A stretch of 64,000 nucleotides of DNA from Nemesobacter sp965249045 (GTDB lineage Bacteria; Desulfobacterota_D; UBA1144; Nemesobacterales; Nemesobacteraceae), in the NCBI GenBank assembly GCA_965249045.1, contig OZ252213.1:1116001-1180000 (forward strand), read 5' to 3'. Below the pieces are notes generated by a model. The model had not been told where the DNA came from and made no database searches. It saw only the letters and a program-made list of their open reading frames with translations. A program made the translations under genes and the position numbers. Positions 7,452-15,848 of this stretch are shown piece after piece (within the stretch, counting starts at the first letter, position 1; each line of letters opens with the position of its first letter).

Positions 7452-8842
7452 TGAAGTCCGCCTTGCTGGCGATGACGCAGCGCCTACACCAAGAGCTTTT
7501 TGAATATCTTTTCCCCGAAGACAAACTGGAATCGGCCGCAATCCTGTTATGTAATCAAGGTACTGGAAGGCATTCCCAACGTCTTATTGCAACTGAAGTT
7601 CTGTATCTTCCGCATAGTTTGTGTGAAAGAAAAAAGAACTTCATTTCTTGGCCATTCGCTGAGTTGTTGTCGCCGGAAAAAATCAGTGATATAGACCGAC
7701 GCGGACAGTCCATTGTTACTATCCATTCCCACCCATCTGGATATAAGGAATTTTCAGAAGTTGACAATCGGAACGATCAGGAATTGTTTTTTTCTGTTTG
7801 TAATTGGTTTGACGACAAACGTCAGAATGGTTCTGCCATAATGCTTCCGGATGGAAAGATAAGAGCACGTACGGTTAATCCGCGTGGCGGTTTTTCAGAA
7901 ATGAAAGCGATTTCTGCCGTCGGCAATGATATACGGATATGGAAACCGCGAAAACCAAGAGAAGAAACACCGTATCAAAGCAAACTGTCGCAAACCTTTG
8001 GTAGCGGAACATTGGATCTTTTGCACAACCTGCGTGTTGGGATTGTCGGTTGTTCCGGCACGGGCAGCATTATTATTGAACTACTGGTACGTAATTGCGT
8101 AGGGGAATTGGTGATTGTGGATAACGATGTACTTGAGGAAAAAAACCTGAATCGTGTGATCAATAGTACTATGAGTGCCGCGTTACGCAGGCAGCCAAAA
8201 GTATTTGCTATTAAGCAGGCGATTGAAAAAATCGGGATAAAAACAAAAGTTGACGCTTACCAAGGTCTGACAGATTCAAAAAGAGTGGTTGAAGCTTTGG
8301 TGGATTGTGACGTGATATTCGGCTGTGTGGACTCTGCCTTTGGCAGGTATCATCTAGATTGTTTGGCGAGTGCCTACTTGATACCGTATTTTGACGTGGG
8401 AGTTAATCTTGAGGCTGATGGCAAGGGTGGTATTACCGCAGCCGACGCGGTTTCACATTATGTTCATCCCGAAGGGGAAAGTCTTTTATCACGTGGAGCG
8501 TACACAATGGATCAGGTAAAAGCGGAAGACTGGCAGAGGAAAGATCCGGATTATTACCGCAAGCAGCGCGTGTCCGGTTATCTGGCGGCGGTGGGCGAAG
8601 AGCAGCCGGCGGTTATATCCCTTAATATGCAGGCGGCATGTATGTTGTTTAACGATTTTATGGCGAGAATACATACCTATCGTTTTGACGACAATAGCGA
8701 ATTTGCAACGCAAAGATTTCGTCTTGTGCATGGATTCTATGAAAATAACACAGACAAAGGAAGGCCTCATCCTTTAATGAAAAAATACACGGGTTCTGGC
8801 GACAAAAGTTTGCTTGTTAAAAACAACACCAGCGATGATTAA
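7448..8842 (+). CDS. JAB peptidase-E1 (ThiF-like) fusion
   Basis: A 464-residue two-domain protein. Residues 1-160 form a JAB/JAMM metalloprotease: candidate Glu28, then HSHPSGYKEFSEVD, giving H93, H95, S103 and D106 in the exact HxH-x7-SxxD pattern, so it should be an active deubiquitinase-like zinc enzyme. Residues 190-420 are an E1/ThiF adenylation domain with the nucleotide loop GIVGCSGTGS (198-207), the acidic strand end D225 and NLNR (R236). C293 and C305 are possible thiolation sites. The fusion combines activation and cleavage of the ubiquitin-like partner coded just upstream. It overlaps both neighbours (4 and 8 bases). Confidence 0.87.
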   Translation: MMKSALLAMTQRLHQELFEYLFPEDKLESAAILLCNQGTGRHSQRLIATEVLYLPHSLCERKKNFISWPFAELLSPEKISDIDRRGQSIVTIHSHPSGYKEFSEVDNRNDQELFFSVCNWFDDKRQNGSAIMLPDGKIRARTVNPRGGFSEMKAISAVGNDIRIWKPRKPREETPYQSKLSQTFGSGTLDLLHNLRVGIVGCSGTGSIIIELLVRNCVGELVIVDNDVLEEKNLNRVINSTMSAALRRQPKVFAIKQAIEKIGIKTKVDAYQGLTDSKRVVEALVDCDVIFGCVDSAFGRYHLDCLASAYLIPYFDVGVNLEADGKGGITAADAVSHYVHPEGESLLSRGAYTMDQVKAEDWQRKDPDYYRKQRVSGYLAAVGEEQPAVISLNMQAACMLFNDFMARIHTYRFDDNSEFATQRFRLVHGFYENNTDKGRPHPLMKKYTGSGDKSLLVKNNTSDD

Positions 8843-9197
8843 ATGGTTTTTCAATCTTCTGGCGCGTTTTAGCCTTTACAGCACGAAATGGGTAGAAGAT
8901 TTGCCTGATAACCCTTGTCAGAAAACAGTGTATATTATTGGTGGGCGCAAGCACCCGTTTTATGCAGCAATTGTCTGTCCGCGCAAAGCTTGTCAGCAAG
9001 TTGTTCATCTGGATTTATCACCCGGAGCTAACGAGAGATGGTCAATAACTGAACATCTGGATGGTCTGATTTCAATATCACCATCGATTCACGTGACTAG
9101 ATTGCCCTGCCAATGTCATTACTGGCTTCGTCGCGGACGAATTGTTTGGAGCGAAGCTCCCAAGCTTTTTGTGCCTGAGGTTAACAGACGTGATTAA
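8835..9197 (+). CDS. DUF6527-like zinc-binding protein
   Basis: A 120-residue protein when started at the ATG at 8835, which overlaps the preceding stop by 8 bases; an earlier in-frame ATG at 8814 is less likely. It has a CPRKAC motif and later LPCQCHYW, together a probable zinc site, and ends in a short strand-rich region (RRGRIVW). It resembles the DUF6527 family, whose members occur beside ThiF-like and multi-ubiquitin genes. Function unknown; a substrate adaptor or a helper of the E1-E2 pair is possible. The next gene starts within its last codons (8-base overlap), so all four genes are one translational unit. Confidence 0.7.
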   Translation: MIKWFFNLLARFSLYSTKWVEDLPDNPCQKTVYIIGGRKHPFYAAIVCPRKACQQVVHLDLSPGANERWSITEHLDGLISISPSIHVTRLPCQCHYWLRRGRIVWSEAPKLFVPEVNRRD

Positions 9198-10830
9198 CAA
9201 AGTAGAACTTAGAAATTTTAAGAAATTTTCAAGACTAACGTTCAATCTAAATGATCATCTTGTTGTTGCGGGACAGAATAACTCCGGTAAAACAACACTT
9301 CTTCAGTCTATAGCCGCATGGTCTCAAATGGCTTCTCTATGGAGGGAATATAGAGATCTGGCAAAGGAAGATGATGGTAATTATCCTAGTGCTAGTATTA
9401 ACAGGTTGAAGTTTTATTCGGTACCACTTGCCAGATTCGACCATTTATGGAAAGACAGACAAGTCCGCGAACCTGCTTCAGTCTGGCTGCATACCAGTGA
9501 ATGGAAAATAGGCTTTGAAATTTTCTATGAAAACCAGGAGAGTGTCGCAGTTCGTCCGGCGAAGCAAGTGCGTGAAAATGACTTGGACAAGTACATCGCT
9601 AAACCGCTTGTGCCCGTTTATATTCCCCCTCTTTCAGGTGTCAACATAGAAGAACCTTTTTTTGATCCAATCGTTATACCTGCACGACTTGCACGAGCGC
9701 AGGCTGGCAGCGTGTTAAGAAATCTGCTTCTTGCAGTCAGCCAGGATAAAGAAAAATGGTTAAAGTTGCAGGAGATTGTCAAAGTTTTTTTCAATTATGA
9801 GTTAGATACACCGAGTGGAGGTGCCGAAATACTCGCACGCTATCGCCATTCTCCACAGGATGTATCTTATGATCTGAGCAGTGCAGCAAGCGGTTTTTTG
9901 CAGGTGTTAATGGTTTACGCAGTTCTTCTGGCGCGGGAAGGGTCAATTCTGCTTATTGATGAACCGGATGCGCATCTTCATATTCTGCTACAGGACAAAA
10001 TGTACAGTCAATTACGTGAATATGCGCGCGAGAACGGATCACAACTGATTATTTCTACACATTCGGAATCCCTTATAAGAATTGTTGAGCCGCATTATCT
10101 ATGTGTTTTGCAAGGTAATGACTCGAAAATGATTGCCGACAACACGAAACGGTCTACACTCATTAATTCTCTTACCTACTTGGACAATATAGATATATGT
10201 CTAGTCGAGCAGCGAACAAACCCAGGAATATTATATGTTGAAGGTCATACTGACATTGCCATTCTGCGCGAATGGGCTAAAAAGCTGGATCATCGCCTGT
10301 ATGCTTTTCTTGCAGAACCTTTCTGGAAATCAACCGTCTACGATACAAGAGATCAGGGAGATGGTATCAAAGCTGAAAAACATTTCGAAGCGTTAAAACT
10401 GGTACGGGATGACATCGTTGGTATAGAGCTGCATGACAGTGACAGCAGAACGCGCAGGCCAAGAACACTGAAGAACGGTTTGAGGCGGATTTTCTGGAAG
10501 CGTTATGAAATTGAAAGCTACCTTGTTCATCCCGATTCCATCGCTCGTTTTGCGGAAAGCATTGGTGGAAAAAGAGCGGCTAGAAAAGCATTAAAATATC
10601 TGAAGGACAATCTTCCTCCTGCTGTTTTTAGGGATCCGATGCAAGAGCATGACCATCCTATTAAAGGAACGAAAATGAAGGATTTTCTCTCCGCGACATT
10701 GCGTGCGGCGGAGATTGATGAAAGTGACTATTCATTAATTGCCGCCCAGATGAATCGAGACGAAATTCACCCAGAGGTAACTGAGAAACTGGATGTGATC
10801 GCCGACTGCCTTGGTATTGGAAAGAACTGA
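9190..10830 (+). CDS. OLD-like AAA ATPase with TOPRIM domain
   Basis: 546 residues from the GTG at 9190, chosen because it overlaps the previous stop by 8 bases like the other junctions and places the usual NKVELRNFKKF opening at the N-terminus. ABC-type ATPase: Walker A GQNNSGKTT (28-36), signature SSAASG (230-235), Walker B ILLIDEP (253-259) and H-loop STHSES (289-294). A C-terminal TOPRIM domain follows with YVEGHTD (E351, D355) and HDSDSR (D416, D418), the acidic residues used by OLD-family nucleases. Such proteins are common effectors of phage defence. Within this operon it is the best candidate for a nucleic-acid-attacking effector, perhaps controlled by ubiquitin-like modification; that link is inference. 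Confidence 0.83.
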   Translation: MINKVELRNFKKFSRLTFNLNDHLVVAGQNNSGKTTLLQSIAAWSQMASLWREYRDLAKEDDGNYPSASINRLKFYSVPLARFDHLWKDRQVREPASVWLHTSEWKIGFEIFYENQESVAVRPAKQVRENDLDKYIAKPLVPVYIPPLSGVNIEEPFFDPIVIPARLARAQAGSVLRNLLLAVSQDKEKWLKLQEIVKVFFNYELDTPSGGAEILARYRHSPQDVSYDLSSAASGFLQVLMVYAVLLAREGSILLIDEPDAHLHILLQDKMYSQLREYARENGSQLIISTHSESLIRIVEPHYLCVLQGNDSKMIADNTKRSTLINSLTYLDNIDICLVEQRTNPGILYVEGHTDIAILREWAKKLDHRLYAFLAEPFWKSTVYDTRDQGDGIKAEKHFEALKLVRDDIVGIELHDSDSRTRRPRTLKNGLRRIFWKRYEIESYLVHPDSIARFAESIGGKRAARKALKYLKDNLPPAVFRDPMQEHDHPIKGTKMKDFLSATLRAAEIDESDYSLIAAQMNRDEIHPEVTEKLDVIADCLGIGKN

Positions 10831-10857
10831 AAGACACCGAACAGAGGCCACTGTTTT

Positions 10858-11790
10858 TTATCTGAATTCCGGTATTACTTCTTTTGCGAAAAGCTCTATG
10901 GTTTTCGGATTCATTACGTCGGAGAAGAAAATCGTGTATTTAGATATTCCTTTTTCCATGTCCGCGTTGATCTTTTTTACGCAGTCTTCGGGAGTTCCCA
11001 CGATTCCGAGTTTTTCTATGTTTCCAAAAAATCCGTAGCGTCTCTGGGCCTTTTCGAGTTTTTTGGGGAGATCTTTTCTGTCTTTAACCAGAACACAGAC
11101 GGTCTGCTGGGATATCGTTATATCTTCTACGCTTCTCCCGACTTCTTCGCAGTGCCCCCGGAGTATTGAGTATTTGCGGTCAAAGTCGATTGCGCTTGAC
11201 GCTGGACAGTTCCATTCATCGGCGAGCTCTGCCACTGCTCTTAGGAGAAGCTTTTCTCCAGAGCCTCCGATGCATACAGGAATATGAGGACGCTGCACGG
11301 GCTTGGGGTTGCACGACGCGTTCTCCACACTGTAATATCTGCCGGCGAAAGAGGCGGTTTCATCCGTCCACATCAGTTTGAGTATCATGACCGCTTCTTT
11401 CAGCATCTCTATTCTTTCTTTTGTTTTTGGGAAGTCATATCCGTAGGCGCGGAATTCCTCTTCAAACCATCCGGCCCCTATTGCGAATTCCACTCGTCCG
11501 TTACTTATTACGTCAAGCGTTGAAGCCATCTTGGCAAGCAGCGGAGGGTGTCTGAACAAATTACAGAGCACCATCGTTCCGAGCTTTACGTTCTCCGTTA
11601 CGGTCGAGAGGGCGGACATGAGCGTCCAGGGTTCATAGATGTCGATTCCTACTATTCCTTGACCTAGAACATGATCGTAGAACCAAACAGAATCATATCC
11701 GAGTGAATCGCATAGCTGCGCCGTAGTTTTTATCTCTTCAAAATCTATTTTCTGCTGTCTCAGCATTACTCCGAATTCGGGTCTGCCCAT
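10858..11790 (-). CDS. luciferase-like monooxygenase (LLM class, F420/FMN)
   Basis: A 310-residue TIM-barrel oxidoreductase from the ATG at 11790, which has a GGAG ribosome site eight bases upstream; a longer frame to 11874 lacks one. It shows the family landmarks EFGVMLRQ at the first strand, DSVWFYDH, KLGTMVLCNLFRHPP, ISNGRVEFAIGAGW and HIPVCIGGSGEK. These are flavin- or F420-dependent enzymes that act on varied carbonyl or alkane-like substrates; the substrate cannot be read from sequence. It converges on the defence operon, with 27 bases between the stops. Confidence 0.85.
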   Translation of the reverse strand: MGRPEFGVMLRQQKIDFEEIKTTAQLCDSLGYDSVWFYDHVLGQGIVGIDIYEPWTLMSALSTVTENVKLGTMVLCNLFRHPPLLAKMASTLDVISNGRVEFAIGAGWFEEEFRAYGYDFPKTKERIEMLKEAVMILKLMWTDETASFAGRYYSVENASCNPKPVQRPHIPVCIGGSGEKLLLRAVAELADEWNCPASSAIDFDRKYSILRGHCEEVGRSVEDITISQQTVCVLVKDRKDLPKKLEKAQRRYGFFGNIEKLGIVGTPEDCVKKINADMEKGISKYTIFFSDVMNPKTIELFAKEVIPEFR

Positions 11791-11971
11791 TGGTTTGTCT
11801 CCGTATTTGGTGTTCGTACGAGCTTGTAAAACGCACGCGTAAATTATTCCTTCAGTCAGTGGCACTGTAAACACAGCAATTGCGCTTTACTTCTTTAGAG
11901 CAGGAAATAAAAATTCGCAAGATGTTCACTGTTCTGCTTCTTTATGCTATCATTACGGGCGATAGGGAACC

Positions 11972-12001
11972 AGAAAGCCGACGGCTACCGCGGAGCTTTC
12001 T
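11972..12001. other. hairpin in the 5' region of the cyclophilin gene
   Basis: AGAAAGC (11972-11978) and GCTTTCT (11995-12001) are perfect inverted arms around an inner CGG/CCG pair. It lies 62 bases before the downstream start. No T run follows, so it is not a plain terminator; a 5' leader structure or an operator are both possible. Confidence 0.35.
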
Positions 12002-12063
12002 ACCGCCTGTTTTGAAATAAGGAAAATCCGTTTCTTCTTAAATTTACAATTCCGAGGTTTCCA

Positions 12064-12672
12064 ATGAAAAACGCAGCTGTTTTCGCTTTATGCCTTATTT
12101 TCGCTTTGATTGCTTTTCCGGGGTATGGACATTCTCATTCCGAGCACAACAAAAATACGTCCGCTGATTCGAGCGGTAAAAAAGAAAGGAGAAAACCAAT
12201 GGTTCTGATTACAACTTCGCAAGGCGATATAAAGCTTGAACTTTATGAAGAAGAAGCACCGATTACGGTAGCGAATTTCCTTTCCTATGTGGAAGAGGGC
12301 TTTTTTGACGGCACCATATTTCACAGGGTGATAAATAATTTCATGATACAGGGCGGGGGTTTCAGTGCGGACATGAAACAGAAGCCGACTAAAGCCCCGA
12401 TAAAAAACGAGGCCGACAACGGGCTTAAAAATGACCGCGGTACCATAGTAATGGCCCGGACCGCCGTTGTGGACTCCGCGACATCGCAGTTTTTTATAAA
12501 TCACAGAGACAACACTTTTCTTAACCATGGTGCGCGTGATTTTGGTTATGCGGTGTTCGGGAAAGTTGTTGAGGGAATTGAGATTGTTGACAAAATCGCC
12601 GCCGTTAAAACCAGACCGGGGGATGTTCCCGTTGAAACGGTTTCTATTTTGTCCATAAAGACCGTTAATTAG
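12064..12672 (+). CDS. exported cyclophilin-type peptidyl-prolyl isomerase
   Basis: A 202-residue protein. Residues 1-22 form a signal peptide, followed by a short His-rich linker (HSHSEHN), so it should work in the periplasm. The cyclophilin domain starts about residue 47 and carries FHRVINNFMIQGGG, ARTAVVDSATSQFFI and DFGYAVFGKVVEG, matching PpiA/PpiB; the catalytic Arg is in FHRV. It helps proline isomerisation in folding proteins. Its stop codon lies inside the loop of a terminator hairpin. Confidence 0.9.
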   Translation: MKNAAVFALCLIFALIAFPGYGHSHSEHNKNTSADSSGKKERRKPMVLITTSQGDIKLELYEEEAPITVANFLSYVEEGFFDGTIFHRVINNFMIQGGGFSADMKQKPTKAPIKNEADNGLKNDRGTIVMARTAVVDSATSQFFINHRDNTFLNHGARDFGYAVFGKVVEGIEIVDKIAAVKTRPGDVPVETVSILSIKTVN

Positions 12673-12690
12673 CGAACGGTCTCTTTTTTC
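12660..12690 (+). terminator. rho-independent terminator overlapping ppi stop
   Basis: GACCGTT (12660-12666) pairs with AACGGTC (12675-12681), followed by a T-rich run at 12682-12689. The stop codon of the cyclophilin gene is inside the loop and purM starts 1 base after the T run, so readthrough or a promoter inside the ppi gene must feed purM. Confidence 0.75.
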
Positions 12691-13734
12691 GTGTCGGAGA
12701 AAATTACTTACAAAGGCGCCGGTGTTGACGTAGAGGAAGGCGAGAGGTTCGTGCGGCTGATAAAACCTCTTGTCGAGTCAACCTACGGCACAAGGAAAGT
12801 AAGCCCGCTCAGGGGTTTTGCGGGTGCTTTTCCGCTTGACACAAGAGCTTTTCGCAACCCCATGCTCGTATCCGCCACAGACGGCGTCGGCACGAAGCTC
12901 AAAACAGCTTTTTCAGCACGTAAATTTGATACGATAGGCATAGACCTAGTTGCAATGAGCGTTAACGACGTGATTACATGCGGCGCGGAACCACTGTTTT
13001 TTCTTGACTACCTAGCTACCTCCAAACTGCACTCCGAGCAGGCGGCGGAGGTGGTGAAAGGCATCTGCGAGGGATGTATCCAAGCGGGGTGTGTGCTTAT
13101 GGGAGGTGAGACGGCGGAAATGCCGGGATTTTACGCTCAGGGTGAGTTCGATCTGGCGGGTTTTTGCGTCGGAGTGGTGGAAAAAGATCTCTATATTGAC
13201 GGCGCCGGGGTAGGGCCCGGCGACGCGGTCATCGGATTTGCTTCAAGCGGTCTTCATTCAAACGGTTATTCGCTTGCGAGAAAAGTGCTTTTTGATATCG
13301 GAGGCTACTCAATGGATTCAAAACCCGAAAGCCTCTCAAAACCGCTTGGAGAGGAGCTTCTTGAGCCTACAGTCATATACTCAAAGGTCATTCTCGGGCT
13401 TTGCGGGAAATTCGATATAAAAGCTCTTGCCCATGTAACGGGCGGCGGGATTCCGGGAAACCTCTCAAGAGTTATTCCTGACGGACTTTTCGCCGCGATT
13501 CAAAGCCAGAACTGGCCTGTTTCTCCCGTTTTTGATCTGATAATGAAGACCGGAAACATAAGCCGCGACGAAATGTACTCGACATTTAACTGCGGGGTGG
13601 GAATGATAGCTGTACTGCCGCGGGAGCAGGCCGAAGAAGCGATTTCCTTCGCGCGGGATCTCTCCGAGAGGGCTTACCTTATCGGCGAGATAAGAGAACT
13701 GGACACCCCAGGCGGCAAGGTCCGTATTCTCTGA
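12691..13734 (+). CDS. purM: phosphoribosylformylglycinamidine cyclo-ligase
   Basis: A 347-residue AIR synthetase, the fifth step of purine synthesis, converting FGAM to AIR with ATP. The opening ITYKGAGVDVEEGERFV, the substrate loop LVSATDGVGTKL, the block MSVNDVITCGAEPLFFLDY, GGETAEMPGFY and HVTGGGIPGNLSRVIPDG are all diagnostic. Length is typical. The GTG start begins right after the cyclophilin terminator, with no clear ribosome site other than the T-rich stretch, which is unusual. Confidence 0.95.
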   Translation: MSEKITYKGAGVDVEEGERFVRLIKPLVESTYGTRKVSPLRGFAGAFPLDTRAFRNPMLVSATDGVGTKLKTAFSARKFDTIGIDLVAMSVNDVITCGAEPLFFLDYLATSKLHSEQAAEVVKGICEGCIQAGCVLMGGETAEMPGFYAQGEFDLAGFCVGVVEKDLYIDGAGVGPGDAVIGFASSGLHSNGYSLARKVLFDIGGYSMDSKPESLSKPLGEELLEPTVIYSKVILGLCGKFDIKALAHVTGGGIPGNLSRVIPDGLFAAIQSQNWPVSPVFDLIMKTGNISRDEMYSTFNCGVGMIAVLPREQAEEAISFARDLSERAYLIGEIRELDTPGGKVRIL

Positions 13735-13744
13735 GAACGCGGGT

Positions 13745-14644
13745 TCAGTTGTAGTATCTTCTTACCCAGGTTGGAAGCTTGTAATCGAAAGTGGCGGGTA
13801 TTTTGAGTTTTTCTTCCTCCCAGCTCTCAGGAAAGGGGTTATAAGGGGAAGCCGTTCTTATTGTCCGTAGCACTTCCCTGTCCAGGTTCTCAAACCCCGA
13901 AGACTGAATTATCCTGACGTTTTCAAGATATCCGTCTTTTGTTAGCGTAAAAACGATTTGGATGTTTCCCTGTTCCCTATTTACCTGCGATTTCTTGGGA
14001 TATTTCCAGACTTGGTAAATTCTCTCTTTTAGCTTCGTGAAATAGGAAATGTATTTGTATTCCGTCGTGTTGAGATCAACTGTGATTTCCTTTTCAACGT
14101 TTTTGGTCCCCAGAAGCTGCTCTTCGGTATTGTAGTCGAAGGGAACATCCGTTATTTTGGGGTTGATAATCTTCGAAGCGGAAGCGCCGGGGCTGTTTCT
14201 CGACAGTTCGTTGGGGTTGGTCTTTTTTTTCCGGGGCTTGTTTTCTTCTCCTTTGGGTATAATGGCGACCCGGTCTTTTTCAGGGGAGAACCTTTCCGTG
14301 CTCTTTTCGTGTTCTCCGGGGTCAATGGCTCCCGTAGGTTTTCTTTGCGGCGTGTTTTTCTTTGTCGTCCTGGGGATGGATCTTGAGAGTTTTGTCGTCT
14401 CGTCTCTCGTGGTCTCTTTTTTCGCCCTGTGGGATTTATCAGCGAGTCTTGACGGTTTGTCAGGGGGTTCCGTTTCTTCGGTAACGGGTATTTCAATAAG
14501 TTCTATGTATGTTTTCTCAAGCGTGGACTTAAGACTCTCGGGGTCGGGAAGTATCTCTGCGAAAAGAAGCTGAATCAATATCAGGTTCAGTACGGCTGAG
14601 ATAAGAAGAAAAACCGGAAAAGGGACTTTTCTGTTCCTGTTCAT
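13745..14644 (-). CDS. TonB-type energy transducer
   Basis: A 299-residue protein with a single N-terminal membrane anchor (about residues 8-30) and a long, highly charged linker rich in Lys, Glu, Arg and Pro spanning the periplasm. The TonB C-terminal domain lies at about residues 205-290 (VWKYPKKSQ, GNIQIVFTLTKDGYLENV, SSGFENLDREVLRTIRTA, PYNPFPESW). It should transfer proton-motive force from an ExbB/ExbD pair to outer-membrane receptors; neither partner is in this window. It converges with purM (10 bases apart). Confidence 0.85.
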   Translation of the reverse strand: MNRNRKVPFPVFLLISAVLNLILIQLLFAEILPDPESLKSTLEKTYIELIEIPVTEETEPPDKPSRLADKSHRAKKETTRDETTKLSRSIPRTTKKNTPQRKPTGAIDPGEHEKSTERFSPEKDRVAIIPKGEENKPRKKKTNPNELSRNSPGASASKIINPKITDVPFDYNTEEQLLGTKNVEKEITVDLNTTEYKYISYFTKLKERIYQVWKYPKKSQVNREQGNIQIVFTLTKDGYLENVRIIQSSGFENLDREVLRTIRTASPYNPFPESWEEEKLKIPATFDYKLPTWVRRYYN

Positions 14645-14685
14645 CGGGGTTTACCAGTGTTTCGTAGCACCGAGGTGGGGCCTGT

Positions 14686-15714
14686 TTATATTTTCAGTAT
14701 ATTCTGTATCAGAACCCTGGCAAAATCAGCCGTTTTCAGGGCGCCTTGCAGATCTCGGGTCTTGTCACCGCTTGAAAGGGCCATGTTGTAAGCCGCTTTT
14801 ATTTTGTCGGCAGCTTTTCTCATCTCCTCTCTCCCCTCCGACTCGGCCAGATGTCTTAGCATCATTACCCCTGACATTATAAGAGCAAGCGGATTCGCTA
14901 TTTCGAGTCCCGCTATATCGGGGGCCGATCCGTGCACCGCTTCAAAGACCGAGTATTCATCACTTATGTTGGCTCCGGGGACCACGCCGAGTCCTCCGAC
15001 AAGGCCGGCGCAGAGGTCGCTCATCACGTCGCCGTAAAGGTTCTCAAGCAGCAGGATGTCAAACTGGGTCGGATCCTGAACCAGTCTCATGCACCCCGCG
15101 TCTATGATATATTCTTCATACTCGATATCCGGGTACTGTTCGCTTACTTCCCTTGCCTTCCTGATAAAAAGACCATCTGTCATTTTCATTATGTTGGCCT
15201 TATGAAACACCGTTACTTTCTTTCTGTTTCTTCTTTTCGCGTACTCAAAGCCCCATCTGGCGATTCTATGGCATGATCTTTCGGTCGCGACTTTCATGCT
15301 CATCACGACCCCGGGAGAAACCGTGTTCTCAACGCCGCTGTAAAGACCTTCCGTGTTCTCGCGTACAATGACTATGTTCACGTCAGAGAATCTGGTCCTC
15401 ACACCTTCAATGCTCCGTACCGGCCTTACGGCTGCGTACAGGTCAAGTTTTTTTCTGAGTTCCACGTTTACCGATGAAAACCCTTCTCCTATGGGTGTCA
15501 TGCAGGGCCCCTTAAGTGCGACTTTATGCTCCCTTATGGCGTCCAAAGTAGCTTCGGGCAGCACTTCCCGGTACTTTTCAATAGCCGATACGCCGGCCCT
15601 TCTTATGACCCATTCAATCTTGGCTCCGGAAGCCGCGATGACGTTCTTTGTCGCCTCAGTAATTTCCGGACCGATACCGTCTCCTGGAATTAAAACGACT
15701 TTTCTAGCACTCAT
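14686..15714 (-). CDS. NAD-dependent isocitrate dehydrogenase-like
   Basis: A 342-residue beta-decarboxylating dehydrogenase. It begins with VVLIPGDGIGPEI, has the substrate loop SSVNVELRKKLDLYAAVRP (Ser-x-Asn with the Arg residues), RENTEGLYSG, KANIMKMTDGLF, the metal-binding Asp residues in DILLLENLYGDVMSDL and GSAPDIAG near the cofactor. SSVN points to isocitrate rather than isopropylmalate, and the size matches bacterial NAD enzymes, so oxidative decarboxylation of isocitrate is likely. Homoisocitrate dehydrogenase is the alternative. Confidence 0.82.
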   Translation of the reverse strand: MSARKVVLIPGDGIGPEITEATKNVIAASGAKIEWVIRRAGVSAIEKYREVLPEATLDAIREHKVALKGPCMTPIGEGFSSVNVELRKKLDLYAAVRPVRSIEGVRTRFSDVNIVIVRENTEGLYSGVENTVSPGVVMSMKVATERSCHRIARWGFEYAKRRNRKKVTVFHKANIMKMTDGLFIRKAREVSEQYPDIEYEEYIIDAGCMRLVQDPTQFDILLLENLYGDVMSDLCAGLVGGLGVVPGANISDEYSVFEAVHGSAPDIAGLEIANPLALIMSGVMMLRHLAESEGREEMRKAADKIKAAYNMALSSGDKTRDLQGALKTADFARVLIQNILKI

Positions 15715-15848
15715 AATCGGTATGCGTGATATGGTTTGAAAACAGGTTCTGACGAAACATATATGTTTTTATGAAGCAAATTACGTGCCAAATTACCTTC
15801 TATGTCTGCATGTCCGCAAGACTTCCGCCGAGACAGAGTCTAGGCATT

